A DNA stretch of 42,733 bases from Reyranellaceae bacterium. GTDB taxonomy: Bacteria; Pseudomonadota; Alphaproteobacteria; Reyranellales; Reyranellaceae. This document shows, in pieces, positions 8,501-16,270 of this stretch; within the stretch, counting starts at the first letter, position 1, and the number at the start of each line of letters is the position of its first letter. The DNA is taken from contig JALHMM010000054.1 in NCBI GenBank assembly GCA_022844045.1, positions 1 through 42,733 on the forward strand. Direction: 5' to 3'. Made by a program: the position numbers and the translations under genes. The notes beneath the pieces are model-generated. The model was given only the letters and a program-made list of their open reading frames with translations. It was not told the origin of the DNA and ran no database searches.

Positions 8501-9026
8501 TACGAACAGAGCGGAAATCGAAGTCGCACTGAATGTCGTAAGGCAGCTAGTGGTGACCGCCGCTGCGTCAAAGAAGCCTTCGTTGGTCGTCTTGACTCCG
8601 TATGCACGACAAGTTTCTGCCCTCAAGGATGCCATCCTGGCCGACAGCGCGGCACGTAAGGTTCTGGAAGCGTTTCGGCCAGTCGCACGCAACAACGAAT
8701 GGTGCAGTACAGTTGACGCATTCCAAGGCAATGAAGCTGATGTCGTAATCTTTTCGCTGGTTCGTAATAACAGAGGAGCCACACTCCGCAGCGCCCTTGG
8801 GTTTGTTGCCGACCCTCGGCGCTTCAATGTTCTGTTAAGCCGAGCCCGCCAGCGACTGGTTTTCATTGGAAGCCACGAGTTTCTCAAAACGGTAGCAGCA
8901 CCTCTGGGCCTTGAAGACAACAAGGAGAGCGAATTTCTTCGCAAGTTCCTCTCAGTCTTTACTGACTTGGCCGACAAGCAAGAAGCTGCAATCTTGGATT
9001 CCAACCAGCTGCTAGGTGGATCATGA
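5517..9026 (+). CDS. Pseudokinase-SF1 (UPF1-like) helicase, Mokosh type I MkoA-like
   Basis: An anti-phage defence protein candidate of 1169 residues. Residues of about 30-270 look like a Ser/Thr kinase fold, but key residues have changed: the HRD loop reads HRNLD (159-163) and the DFG position reads GFE (181-183), so catalysis is unlikely. The C-terminal half is a COG1112/AAA_12 superfamily 1 helicase with Walker A GPPGVGKT (642-649), motif II EEAG (801-804), motif III GDHKQLPP (825-832), motif IV QHRM (923-926), motif V DAFQGNEAD and motif VI LLSRARQ (1106-1112). The stop overlaps the ATG of the PLD gene (ATGA). A protein kinase-helicase followed by a PLD nuclease is, as I recall, the composition of Mokosh type I. 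Codon use and base composition are far less GC-biased than in the flanking genes, which points to horizontal transfer. The start is ATG 5517 with a weak GGTGG upstream. Confidence 0.85.
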   Translation: MARQYKKKASQASFLEAYSPAESYLLKPAIAAGRPGLIEGVSPAGDPVLIRVWPRRTTEDQDLFDIWRHELRQLHRLGGYPGAQRFIAKISDAGSDTKGFYIVLDTGQRRPLEVILERGRAATDWLRALGLPGNRHRLWSNLRNVACGLEILHNEGLVHRNLDGWAVLTTAGANPDFQLTGFEWSLRLRGTTDTPKPGLGPALPSVSFSADWTAFAQLAARVLNISSERLSNPSIPDYDVHESATAAEIRLLRNLALPNELPRIDGELVSTQIDRLLGALDASRSSDDGRYHLALRLSGESDLSRAVRDASDLSIEVEDHDAQLAWIKADLGPNVALIATGDRDNLQIVARGRELVYRLRQYRGTNDEPTWQFAFCEQAEKTGSWRRPIVETTELPATAFNILPHQDARSTYQRVRGRVPSWAKLIESFQEAVKAETRESRLHRALALLHTVEIAFAAANTFPVNVRYPSSTSGDLLEIRFRSDRDAEEISDALDLDPPAERLKKALEDERTAEGEGWTLTEAANLGQARSGDLEVTYDGQDSSHTVFRFRRTGHNPLLFERGYLIQSGARGDFIQFRRRSRAIRLLKEHSELLQVMADPRGRLLPSHDEVREDEGYKELDVAKQIALKELVAVLPIYLLQGPPGVGKTFLIKDLVRRQFEDDRATRLLVTAQGNHALDHLLDELAGSWASDSEKPLTVRCRPKDDVTEAGVFDLYATTARLATSVAESPLALAASSTVRQRLIALSNDGSSSGDRKATADGRALEGLIMRASNLVFATTNSADLERLVEERGQFDWTIIEEAGKATGCEVVTPLMLSHRRLLIGDHKQLPPFGSRELQDILDDVKAVRRTLKSLPTLIDRNVRHLLDDELLEFMEDETQDIEGLCTDAKRVLFFFENALSTELQRRETRPGGRPIASTLTVQHRMHPTICKLVSGCFYGDLETSDRRKVEAAEQGKWLASRDPNSLPNLPLVWLNMPYQRSAHGVRRIEQYPRFTNRAEIEVALNVVRQLVVTAAASKKPSLVVLTPYARQVSALKDAILADSAARKVLEAFRPVARNNEWCSTVDAFQGNEADVVIFSLVRNNRGATLRSALGFVADPRRFNVLLSRARQRLVFIGSHEFLKTVAAPLGLEDNKESEFLRKFLSVFTDLADKQEAAILDSNQLLGGS

Positions 9027-10783
9027 GCAGCATAGTGTATGTGGGGCTGCCGGTTCTTTCGCACACTCAGCGGTTCCATTTTGATCGCGGGCGTCGATGG
9101 ACGGCCGTTGAACACTTGATATTGCAGTCGCTGGTTAGACAGCCATACACAGCCGGGCAACTGGCCACTGAGGGATGTCTTCCGCGGCGTGTGATTCTCG
9201 AGGTCCTCATAAGGCTGATGCGCGCCGGTTGGGTTGAACTCCGTGCCGGGACCAAGGAAGTTACGTTCCATGCAACGAAAAGAGGAATAGACGTTTCATC
9301 TCAAGAGGAACTGCCGACAATCAAGGAACGGATGGCTAGGCGCATGAGCTATGTCGTCGATCTGGTCACCGGCAGTGTATTCCGCCGCAGAGATCTAACG
9401 CTCCTGAGGCATGAGGACTGGGCCAATCGCACACAAGGGCGCCGAACGGTAGTTATCGAGAAGCCAGAAGTGCTTGCTGACGACATTGGCCACGTATCGT
9501 CACTGTTGGATGCTTTGTTTGATGAGGACGAGCAACTCATCCGAGTCGACACTAGCGATTGGCCGCCAATCGAGCGGCTAGCCCTTTTTCCAGTTCGCGA
9601 GAATCTGGTCGAAGGTCTCCCACGCAGAACGTCGCCTGGGTTCCGAGAGATGCTTGTTAAGGCATCAAACATGGCACCTAAGCGAGTTGAAGATGGAAGA
9701 GGAGTGCCTTCGGTTAAGGTAAGTCCGATGCCTGCTCAATTGGTGCGTCCAGAGCGGACCACGAACTTTCGTCAGGATGATATCATTCGTGGAGGCGAAG
9801 CTCACGGTCAACATATCCGGGGCCTGCTAAGGAAAGCGCGCCGACAGGTCGTGATTCACTCGACGTTCTTGGATTGCGCTAGGTTTGAAGACTTAATGCC
9901 AGATTTTAGGGTGGCGACCTCTAGAGGGGCCCATATTGATATCCTTTGGGGACAGAATAGCCGCGATGCTGGAGCGGCGAAGAGTTTGCAGGAGGCTGCA
10001 GCTATAGAAGATCGCATCAGCAAGGCTGGCTTATCGGGGTTGTGCACGGTTCATCACTTCTCAACGCGGTCACACGCTAAGCTTCTGATTGCGGATGACG
10101 GCGCAGGCCGATTTAGTGCGACAATAGGTTCGTGCAACTGGTTGTCTTCTCCGTTCTCAAGTTTAGAGGTTTCGGTGCGACTGCGCGACCAGCGGCTCGT
10201 TGGTGACGTATTATTTGAAGCGGCGGAAATTGCGCGACCGCAAGACGGCAATCTTCCAGAGCTATCTGTGCAGCTCGCACAGCTCGCTTCAGAGCTACAG
10301 AGCCAAAGCGCTTTAAGTGGAACAGCTAAGATCCGCGTGCTTATCGGCGGTGAGCATGACGATGAAGTACTGGAGGCACGCGACAAAGCATCGAAGCAGA
10401 TCACCGTTCTTAGTCATAGACTAGGTGTGACGGCAAAGCCTGCTATCATAATTCCGGCAGCGACCGCAGTCCGTCGACGCAATGTCCGAGTGCAGCTTTA
10501 CTACGGCCGCGTAAGTGGCCCGGTAAAGGCTGCTCATGCTAATGACGCCCGATGGAAATTCAGTGAACAAGGAGTGGAACTTATAGCCGTCCACCGACCA
10601 AAGATTCACGCGAAAGTTCTGCTCTGGGATGATGACAATGTCGTCGTCACGAGCCTCAACTGGCTATCTGCTGATACACCGCACGGAAATCCTAGGCAGG
10701 AAGTTGGAGTAGGAGTGAGGTGCGCCCGCATGGCCGAGTTCCTGCGGGATGAGTTTGACCGTCTACGGGCGTTCTCCGTATAG
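9023..10783 (+). CDS. Phospholipase D-family nuclease, Mokosh type I MkoB-like
   Basis: A 586-residue protein with an N-terminal region of about 200 residues that includes a winged-helix-like segment (LILQSLVRQPYTAGQLA). Two PLD domains follow. The two HKD signatures are complete: H351-K353-D358 followed by GSCNWL, and H529-K531-D536 followed by TSLNWLS. Two HKD motifs in one chain form one active site, which can act on DNA, RNA or phosphodiesters. The gene starts inside the last codons of the helicase gene (ATGA overlap), so the two products are made together and probably form one complex. Its base composition is as low in GC as that of its partner. The exact target of the nuclease is not known from the sequence. 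Confidence 0.87.
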   Translation: MSSIVYVGLPVLSHTQRFHFDRGRRWTAVEHLILQSLVRQPYTAGQLATEGCLPRRVILEVLIRLMRAGWVELRAGTKEVTFHATKRGIDVSSQEELPTIKERMARRMSYVVDLVTGSVFRRRDLTLLRHEDWANRTQGRRTVVIEKPEVLADDIGHVSSLLDALFDEDEQLIRVDTSDWPPIERLALFPVRENLVEGLPRRTSPGFREMLVKASNMAPKRVEDGRGVPSVKVSPMPAQLVRPERTTNFRQDDIIRGGEAHGQHIRGLLRKARRQVVIHSTFLDCARFEDLMPDFRVATSRGAHIDILWGQNSRDAGAAKSLQEAAAIEDRISKAGLSGLCTVHHFSTRSHAKLLIADDGAGRFSATIGSCNWLSSPFSSLEVSVRLRDQRLVGDVLFEAAEIARPQDGNLPELSVQLAQLASELQSQSALSGTAKIRVLIGGEHDDEVLEARDKASKQITVLSHRLGVTAKPAIIIPAATAVRRRNVRVQLYYGRVSGPVKAAHANDARWKFSEQGVELIAVHRPKIHAKVLLWDDDNVVVTSLNWLSADTPHGNPRQEVGVGVRCARMAEFLRDEFDRLRAFSV

Positions 10784-10844
10784 CTTCGAATACGAACTGT
10801 CCAAGACGTATGAAGAGCCTGCGCCATCTGAAAGCACGGGAAGG

Positions 10845-12437
10845 CTACGCGACGGCGAAGCCTTCGTAGCCGTTCTTCACCACGGCTTCGCAGCGCTCCA
10901 GATAGGCGGGGAAGCCGCCGATGTACGGCATGAACACGCGTGGCTTGCCGGGGATGTTGGCGCCGACATACCAGGAGCTGCAGGTCGAGCGCAGCGTCAT
11001 GCCGGCGACGCTGCCGACATGCTGGACCCAGCCTTCCTGCGCCGCCTCGGTCGCCTCGATCACCTTGGCGCCGCGTGCGCGCACGGCCTCGAGGCAATCG
11101 GCGATCCATTCGACGTGCTGCTCGATCGAGGGCAGCATGTTGGTCAGCACCGAGGGGCTGCCCGGGCCGGTGATGGTGAAGAGATTGGGGAAGCCGGCGA
11201 TGGTCAGGCCGAGATAGGTCTTGGGGCCCTCGTTCCAGCGCTCCGCCAGCTTCAAGCCGCCGCGGCCACGGATGTCGACACGCAGCAGCGCGCCGGTCAT
11301 GGCGTCGAAGCCGGTGGCCAGCACGAGGTCGTCGAAGGCGTAATCCTTGCCCCTGTGGCGCAGGCCGGTTGCCGTGATGCGCTCGATCGGCACTTCGCTG
11401 ACATCGACCAGGCTGACATGCGGCTTGTTGAAGGTCGCCCAATAGCCGGTGTCGACGCACAGCCGCTTGCAGCCGATGATGTTCTTGGGCGACAGCAGCT
11501 CGGCGACCTGCGGATCCATCACCGTCTCGCGAACCTTGCTGCGCACGAAGTCCTGGGCGGTCTGGTTCGACTTCTCGTTCAGCAACAGGTCGCCGAACGC
11601 GCCCATGAACGGGATGCCGCCATAGGCCCAGCGCTCCTCGTAGGACTTGCGCCGTTCCTCCTCGCTCACCTCGATCGCCGAGGCCGGGTTGAACTTCAGG
11701 TCGATATTGGCCGGCATCTTGCGCGCGCGCTGGCGCATGCCCCTGTAGTCGGCCTTGACGGCGCGCTTGTACTCGTCCGACAGCGGCTGGTTGTTCGCCG
11801 GCACGGTGTAATTGGCGGTGCGCTGGAACACCGTCAGCCGTTTCGCCTGCTCGGCGATGACCGGGATCGACTGGATCGCGGAGGAGCCGGTGCCGATGAT
11901 GCCGACAGTGCGGCCGGTGAAGTCGACGCCCTCATGCGGCCAGTTGCCGGTGTGATAGGTCGGGCCCTTGAAATCGGCCAGCCCCTCGATCTTCGGCGTG
12001 TTGACCGAGGACAGGCAGCCCATCGCCGTGATGACGAAGGTCGCGATGACGCGCTCGCCCTTGTCGGTCTCGATCGCCCAGGTGTTCGTGGCCTCGTCGA
12101 AGATGGCCTTGGTCACCTTGGTCTCGAAGCGGATGTCCTTGCGCAGGTCGTAGCGGTCGGCGACGTGGTTGGCGTAGCGCAGGATCTCGGGCTGCGTGGC
12201 ATAGCGCTCGGTCCAGTCCCACTCCTGCTGCAGCTGATCGTCGAACTGGTAGGAGTACTGCATGCTCTCGACGTCGCAGCGCGCGCCGGGATAGCGGTTC
12301 CAGTACCACGTGCCGCCGACGCCCTTGCCGGTCTCGTAGACGCGCGCCGAGAAGCCCTTCTGGCGCAGCCTGTGCAGCATGTACATGCCGGCGAAGCCGG
12401 CACCGATCACCACCGCGTCGAAACGCTCACCCGACAT
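10845..12437 (-). CDS. Baeyer-Villiger flavin monooxygenase
   Basis: A cytosolic FAD/NADPH-dependent type I Baeyer-Villiger monooxygenase of 530 residues that inserts oxygen next to a ketone to make an ester or lactone. The FAD motif GAGFAG is at residues 12-17. The family fingerprint FxGxxxHxxxWP is complete at 156-167 (FKGPTYHTGNWP), and the NADPH Rossmann motif GTGSSA is at 182-187. An aromatic-rich WYWNRYPGARCD segment follows the FAD domain, as in cyclohexanone monooxygenase. The length is typical. It starts at ATG 12437. It is transcribed away from CinA's end and toward the defence island, with only about 60 bases between its stop and that of the PLD gene. Its ketone substrate is unknown; an esterase or lactonase is not adjacent. 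Confidence 0.92.
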   Translation of the reverse strand: MSGERFDAVVIGAGFAGMYMLHRLRQKGFSARVYETGKGVGGTWYWNRYPGARCDVESMQYSYQFDDQLQQEWDWTERYATQPEILRYANHVADRYDLRKDIRFETKVTKAIFDEATNTWAIETDKGERVIATFVITAMGCLSSVNTPKIEGLADFKGPTYHTGNWPHEGVDFTGRTVGIIGTGSSAIQSIPVIAEQAKRLTVFQRTANYTVPANNQPLSDEYKRAVKADYRGMRQRARKMPANIDLKFNPASAIEVSEEERRKSYEERWAYGGIPFMGAFGDLLLNEKSNQTAQDFVRSKVRETVMDPQVAELLSPKNIIGCKRLCVDTGYWATFNKPHVSLVDVSEVPIERITATGLRHRGKDYAFDDLVLATGFDAMTGALLRVDIRGRGGLKLAERWNEGPKTYLGLTIAGFPNLFTITGPGSPSVLTNMLPSIEQHVEWIADCLEAVRARGAKVIEATEAAQEGWVQHVGSVAGMTLRSTCSSWYVGANIPGKPRVFMPYIGGFPAYLERCEAVVKNGYEGFAVA

Positions 12438-12549
12438 CCTGCCCGACCCTTCCGGAATCCGTCCGATATGAACGGCCGTTTACCTCAGGTGCCCGTCGAA
12501 GCCAAGGGCCTGCATCGTCGCGGCGGGTATGCGCCTGTCTTCGGGGGCG

Positions 12550-13809
12550 TCAGCGCCGCTCGAAATCGACGCGCTCGTCGACCGGCAGGCCCAGCAGATG
12601 TCGGCGCAAGCAGTCGAGTGCCAGTTCGGCGGCGCCGATGCGCAGCCACTCGCGGCCGCCCTGCAGGCGCGCGGTGCGCGACACTGTCGTGTCGGCATCG
12701 GCGATACCCAGGCAGATCGTGCCGCCGAACTCGATGCGGTCGGCCCCCTGGTCGAGCTCGATCAGCGACACCAGCGCATGACTGGCGCCGCTGCCGCGCC
12801 GCAACGCCGTCGCCAGCGTCGCGGCGCTGTCGGCGGAGATGTCCGAGGCGTTGGCGCCAATCGAGCGTGACAGCTCGGCGAGATCACGCGAGATCACGCC
12901 GCGCCGGAAGATCTGCTCGGCGCCTTCGATCGGAGAGACGCGCGCGGCGATCGCACCGCCGGTGAACATCTCCGCCACCGACAATGTGCCGCCGCGCTGG
13001 CGCAGCGCGCCCAGCACCACGCTCTCCAAGGTCTGCTCGTCCTCGGCGATAATGAAATTGCCGAGGCGCTTGCGGACCTCCGCCTCGACCGGCGCCAGCG
13101 CGCACGCCAGATCCTCGGCGTTGGCGCCGCGCGCGGCGAGCTTGGTCTCGAGCTGCGGGTAGTGCGCCTGGAAGCCCAGCTTGACCTCGACGCCGTTGGC
13201 TAGCGCCTCGATCCCCGACAGCATCTGATCGGCGCGCGACTCGCCGATGCCGAAGGAGTGGAAACGCTTCAGCCGCGTGACGCTCTCCACGCCGCTCATC
13301 TTCAAGAGCCGGGGGATGAGCTGCTCGTCGAGCATCTTCTTCAGCTCGCGCGGCACGCCAGGGGTGAAGAAGAACCGCGTCTTGCCGATGTTGACGGCGA
13401 AGCCGCAGGCCGTGCCGATCGGATTGTCGATGAACTCCGCGCCCGCCGGCAGCATCGCCTGCTTGATGTTGTTGGGCGGCATGGTGCGATTGCGCCTGGT
13501 ATAGAACGCCTCCATGCGCTTGAGCCATTCCTGGTCGAGCACCAGCTCGACACCAGCCGCCTGCGCCGCGATTTCCTGCGAGAGATCGTCGACCGTGGGA
13601 CCCAGTCCACCATTGACGATCACCGCATCGGCGCGCGTCGAAGCCTCACGGAACGCCGCGAGCAGCGCCTCGCGATCGTCACCCACCGTCGTGCCCCACA
13701 CCACGTCGAGCCCGACCTCGCCCAGCCGGCGCGCCATGTGGCTGTAGTTGGTGTTGACGGTCTTGCCGGTGAGGATCTCGTCGCCGGTGCACAGAATCTC
13801 GATACGCAT
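12550..13809 (-). CDS. CinA-like protein with a degenerate NMN-deamidase domain
   Basis: A 419-residue homologue of CinA. The N-terminal MoCF/COG1058 domain (residues 1 to about 170) has the expected CTGDEILTG, VGDD and NGGLGPTVDD motifs and probably hydrolyses a nucleotide pyrophosphate. A linker leads to a C-terminal PncC-type domain. There the usual AESCTGG reads AEMFTGG (279-285), so the serine believed to be the nucleophile is Met. The following segment, normally GGVVAYSNEVK, reads RRGVISRDLA and lacks the lysine. Deamidase activity is therefore doubtful. The start is ATG 13809 with GGGGAG seven bases upstream. It is divergent from the cupin gene. Confidence 0.85.
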   Translation of the reverse strand: MRIEILCTGDEILTGKTVNTNYSHMARRLGEVGLDVVWGTTVGDDREALLAAFREASTRADAVIVNGGLGPTVDDLSQEIAAQAAGVELVLDQEWLKRMEAFYTRRNRTMPPNNIKQAMLPAGAEFIDNPIGTACGFAVNIGKTRFFFTPGVPRELKKMLDEQLIPRLLKMSGVESVTRLKRFHSFGIGESRADQMLSGIEALANGVEVKLGFQAHYPQLETKLAARGANAEDLACALAPVEAEVRKRLGNFIIAEDEQTLESVVLGALRQRGGTLSVAEMFTGGAIAARVSPIEGAEQIFRRGVISRDLAELSRSIGANASDISADSAATLATALRRGSGASHALVSLIELDQGADRIEFGGTICLGIADADTTVSRTARLQGGREWLRIGAAELALDCLRRHLLGLPVDERVDFERR

Positions 13810-13821
13810 GCCTCTCCCCTT

Positions 13822-13856
13822 GTTCCCTTCCCCCGGCCGCGCGGCGAGAAGGGAAC
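13822..13856. repeat. Inverted repeat between cinA-like and cupin genes
   Basis: GTTCCCTTC and GAAGGGAAC are perfect 9-base arms around a GC-rich loop (CCCCGGCCGCGCGGC with neighbours). It sits in the divergent control region and may be a regulatory hairpin or a decayed repeat unit. Confidence 0.45.
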
Positions 13857-13946
13857 TGCCTTGTCCTATCGGCTTACCTCTGCGGCCAGCACAGTACGCT
13901 ATGATTGGCCCGGGACGGAACGCCAACAAGCGACGGAGACAAGGTC

Positions 13947-14297
13947 GTGCGCATCCATAATCTGTACGTCGATGACAAGGGCATCTCGCATTTCCGCGAC
14001 ATCGAGGTCGAGTGGGCAGAGAGCACGCCCGGCGGCCAGCTCAGCAAGCGGCTGCCGGCCACCGGCATCATCTTCCGCAAGGTGCAGCCGACCTACGACC
14101 TTGACTGGCATCCCGCGCCGCGTCGGCAATACATCATCAACCTCGACGCCGGCGTCGAGATCACCGCCGGTGACGGCGAGGCGCGCGTGATCGGCGCCGG
14201 CGAGGTGATCCTGGTCGAGGACGTCACCGGCCAGGGCCACAAATCGAAGGCGATCGCGGGCAAGATCCGCCACTGCATCTTCGTGCCGATCGACTGA
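13947..14297 (+). CDS. Small cupin-domain protein
   Basis: A 116-residue single-domain cupin. The barrel is visible as alternating strands (YIINLDAGVEITAGDGEARVIGAGEVILVEDVTGQGHKSKAI). The first cupin motif is degenerate: it has Trp-His (LDWHPAP) before the barrel and GxGH in the second motif (TGQGHKS), so metal binding is possible but incomplete. The start is taken as GTG 13947 because GGAGA lies about eight bases upstream; a TTG at 13905 would add 14 residues with no support. It is followed by a palindrome and then a GMC oxidoreductase in the same direction. No substrate can be named. Confidence 0.72.
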   Translation: MRIHNLYVDDKGISHFRDIEVEWAESTPGGQLSKRLPATGIIFRKVQPTYDLDWHPAPRRQYIINLDAGVEITAGDGEARVIGAGEVILVEDVTGQGHKSKAIAGKIRHCIFVPID

Positions 14298-14321
14298 GCA
14301 CACCTTGTCATTGACCGCACT

Positions 14322-14388
14322 CTGTCATTCCGAGCGCAGCGAGGAATCTAGGAGGGCTCTAGATCCCTCGCTGCGCTCGGGATGACAG
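14322..14388. repeat. Intergenic palindrome (GAGCGCAGCGAGG family)
   Basis: The arm CTGTCATTCCGAGCGCAGCG is paired with CGCTGCGCTCGGGATGACAG at the other end, around a short AT-richer loop (ATCTAGGAGGGCTCTAGAT). This type of repeat is common between genes in alphaproteobacteria. It separates the cupin gene from the GMC gene. Confidence 0.85.
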
Positions 14389-14409
14389 TTGGAACTGGGG
14401 AGAACACGG

Positions 14410-16116
14410 GTGATCTACGACTACATCATCGTCGGCGGCGGTTCGGCCGGTTCGGTGCTGGCCAACCGGCTGTCGGCGCGCAGCGGCAACAAGGTGCTGG
14501 TCTGCGAGGCCGGCCAGGACACGCCGCCGGGCAACGAGCCGCCGGAGATCCGCGACTCGTACTCCGGCACGGCGTATTTCGATCCGCGCTTCCATTGGAC
14601 CGAGCTGAAAGTCCACACCCAGGTGGTGAGCCACAACAATCCGCACGAGAACCGCCCGCCGCTGCGCAAGTACGAGCAGGCGCGCGTGCTGGGCGGCGGC
14701 TCCTCGATCAACGGCCAGATGGCCAATCGCGGCGCACCGACCGACTACGCGGAGTGGGTCGAGCGCGGCGCCGAGGGCTGGGGCTGGGACGCGGTGCTGC
14801 CCTACTTCAAGAAGGTCGAGCGCGATCTCGATTTCGACGATGACTGGCACGGCAAGGACGGCCGCATCCCCGTGCGCCGTATCCCGGTCGCGCACTGGAC
14901 CAAGCACGCGCAGGCGGTGGGCGAGGCCTGCAAGCAGGCCGGCATGAAGTTCCTGCCCGATCAGAACGGCGAGTTCGTCGACGGCTATTTCCCGGTCACA
15001 CATTCCAACGCGGCAGAGCAACGCGTCTCGGCGGCGATGGGCTATCTCGACGCGACGACGCGCAAGCGGCCCAACCTCACGATCTCGACCAATACGCAGG
15101 TGAAGTCGCTGCTCTTCGACGGCACGCGCTGCGTCGGCGTCACCGCATCGGCCAATGGCTCGGACGTCGAGTTCCGCGCGCGCGAGGTGATCCTGTCCTC
15201 AGGCGCGATCCACTCGCCGGCGCATCTCTTGCGCGCCGGCATCGGACCCGTCGGGCATCTCAGGGACATGGGCATCGAGGTGGTCTCCGCCCTGCCCGGC
15301 GTCGGCCAGCGGCTGATGGACCATCCCTCGATCGCGCTGTCGTCCTTCATCCGGCCCAACGCGCGCATGAACGAGCATACGCGCCGCCACATCCAGGTCG
15401 GCATCCGCTATTCCTCCGATCTGCCCGGCATCCCCAAGGGCGACATGTTCGTGGCGGTGGTCAGCAAATCGGCGTGGCACGCGGTGGGCGAGCAGATCGC
15501 CTCGCTGCTGACCTTCATCAACCGCACCTACTCCGAAACCGGACAGGTGAAGCTCGCGAGCCGCGACTGGCGCGCCGAGCCGATCGTCGAGTTCAACCTG
15601 CTGTCGGACACGCGCGATCTCGACCGGCTGAAGCAAGGCTTCAAGAAGATGGCGGCGCTGCAGATGATGGAACCGCTGAAGGCAGTGACCGACAATCCCT
15701 TCCCCGCCTCCTACTCCGACCGCGTGCGCCAGATCGGCGTGGTCAACACCAAGAACAAGGTGCTGACCTCGATCATCGCCAAGTTCCTCGACGGGCCGGC
15801 GGCGCTGCGCAAGTACATGATCGAGAAGTACGTCATCGAAGGCTTCACCTTCGAGCAGGTGATGAACGACGACGAGGCGCTGGAGGCTTTCGTCAAGCAG
15901 GCGGCGATCGGCGTCTGGCACGCCTCCTGCACCTGCCGCATGGGCCGCGCCGACGATCCGATGGCGGTCACCGACAACAGCGGACGGGTGCGCGGCGTGC
16001 AGGGCCTGCGCGTCGTCGACGCCTCGGTCTTCCCGATCGTGCCCTGCGCCAACACCAACTTCCCTACCTTGATGACGGCGGAGAAGATCTCCGACGCGAT
16101 CCTGGCGGGGAGCTAA
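14410..16116 (+). CDS. GMC-family FAD oxidoreductase (choline dehydrogenase-like)
   Basis: A flavin alcohol dehydrogenase/oxidase of about 568 residues. The FAD-binding motif GGGSAGSVLANRL lies at the N-terminus. GMC signature 1 is seen as RVLGGGSSINGQ, and signature 2 as SSGAIHSPAHLLRAGIGP. The catalytic His/Asn pair is in GVWHASCTCRMG and CANTNFPT near the C-terminus. The start is taken as GTG 14410 because GGGGAG lies seven bases upstream; an in-frame TTG at 14389 would fall in the palindrome. It is the first gene of a co-directional run with an NHL protein, a Bug receptor and a second GMC enzyme, which suggests uptake and oxidation of one organic compound. There is no signal peptide, and the alcohol substrate is unknown. 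Confidence 0.92.
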   Translation: MIYDYIIVGGGSAGSVLANRLSARSGNKVLVCEAGQDTPPGNEPPEIRDSYSGTAYFDPRFHWTELKVHTQVVSHNNPHENRPPLRKYEQARVLGGGSSINGQMANRGAPTDYAEWVERGAEGWGWDAVLPYFKKVERDLDFDDDWHGKDGRIPVRRIPVAHWTKHAQAVGEACKQAGMKFLPDQNGEFVDGYFPVTHSNAAEQRVSAAMGYLDATTRKRPNLTISTNTQVKSLLFDGTRCVGVTASANGSDVEFRAREVILSSGAIHSPAHLLRAGIGPVGHLRDMGIEVVSALPGVGQRLMDHPSIALSSFIRPNARMNEHTRRHIQVGIRYSSDLPGIPKGDMFVAVVSKSAWHAVGEQIASLLTFINRTYSETGQVKLASRDWRAEPIVEFNLLSDTRDLDRLKQGFKKMAALQMMEPLKAVTDNPFPASYSDRVRQIGVVNTKNKVLTSIIAKFLDGPAALRKYMIEKYVIEGFTFEQVMNDDEALEAFVKQAAIGVWHASCTCRMGRADDPMAVTDNSGRVRGVQGLRVVDASVFPIVPCANTNFPTLMTAEKISDAILAGS

Positions 16117-16120
16117 GTCT

Positions 16121-16250
16121 TACCTTCCCCCGGAGGGGGAAGGTGCCCGAAGGGCGGATGGGGGATGCCGAAGACGGACTCCTCTGTTCGTCTTCAACAT
16201 CCCCCATCCGTCAGCGCTACGCGCTGCCACCTTCCCCCTCCGGGGGAAGG
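16121..16250. repeat. Nested palindromic repeat, copy B
   Basis: About 130 bp, TACCTTCCCCCGGAGGGGG at the left and its inverse at the right. The left arm carries GCCCGAAGGGC and the right arm the CAGCGCTACGCGCTG variant. It starts a few bases after the stop of the GMC gene and ends about 20 bases before the NHL gene. Confidence 0.93.
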
Positions 16251-16270
16251 GAGAAAGAGGAGCAAGACCA

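Noticed and set aside
8465..9271. A 268-codon frame opposite the helicase/PLD junction
   Set aside because: It is antisense to two genes with clear motifs and shows no domain; it is rich in Arg and Ser as expected by chance.
10749..12965. A 738-codon open frame on the plus strand
   Set aside because: It is antisense to the Baeyer-Villiger monooxygenase and part of the CinA-like gene; its composition is of the shadow type.
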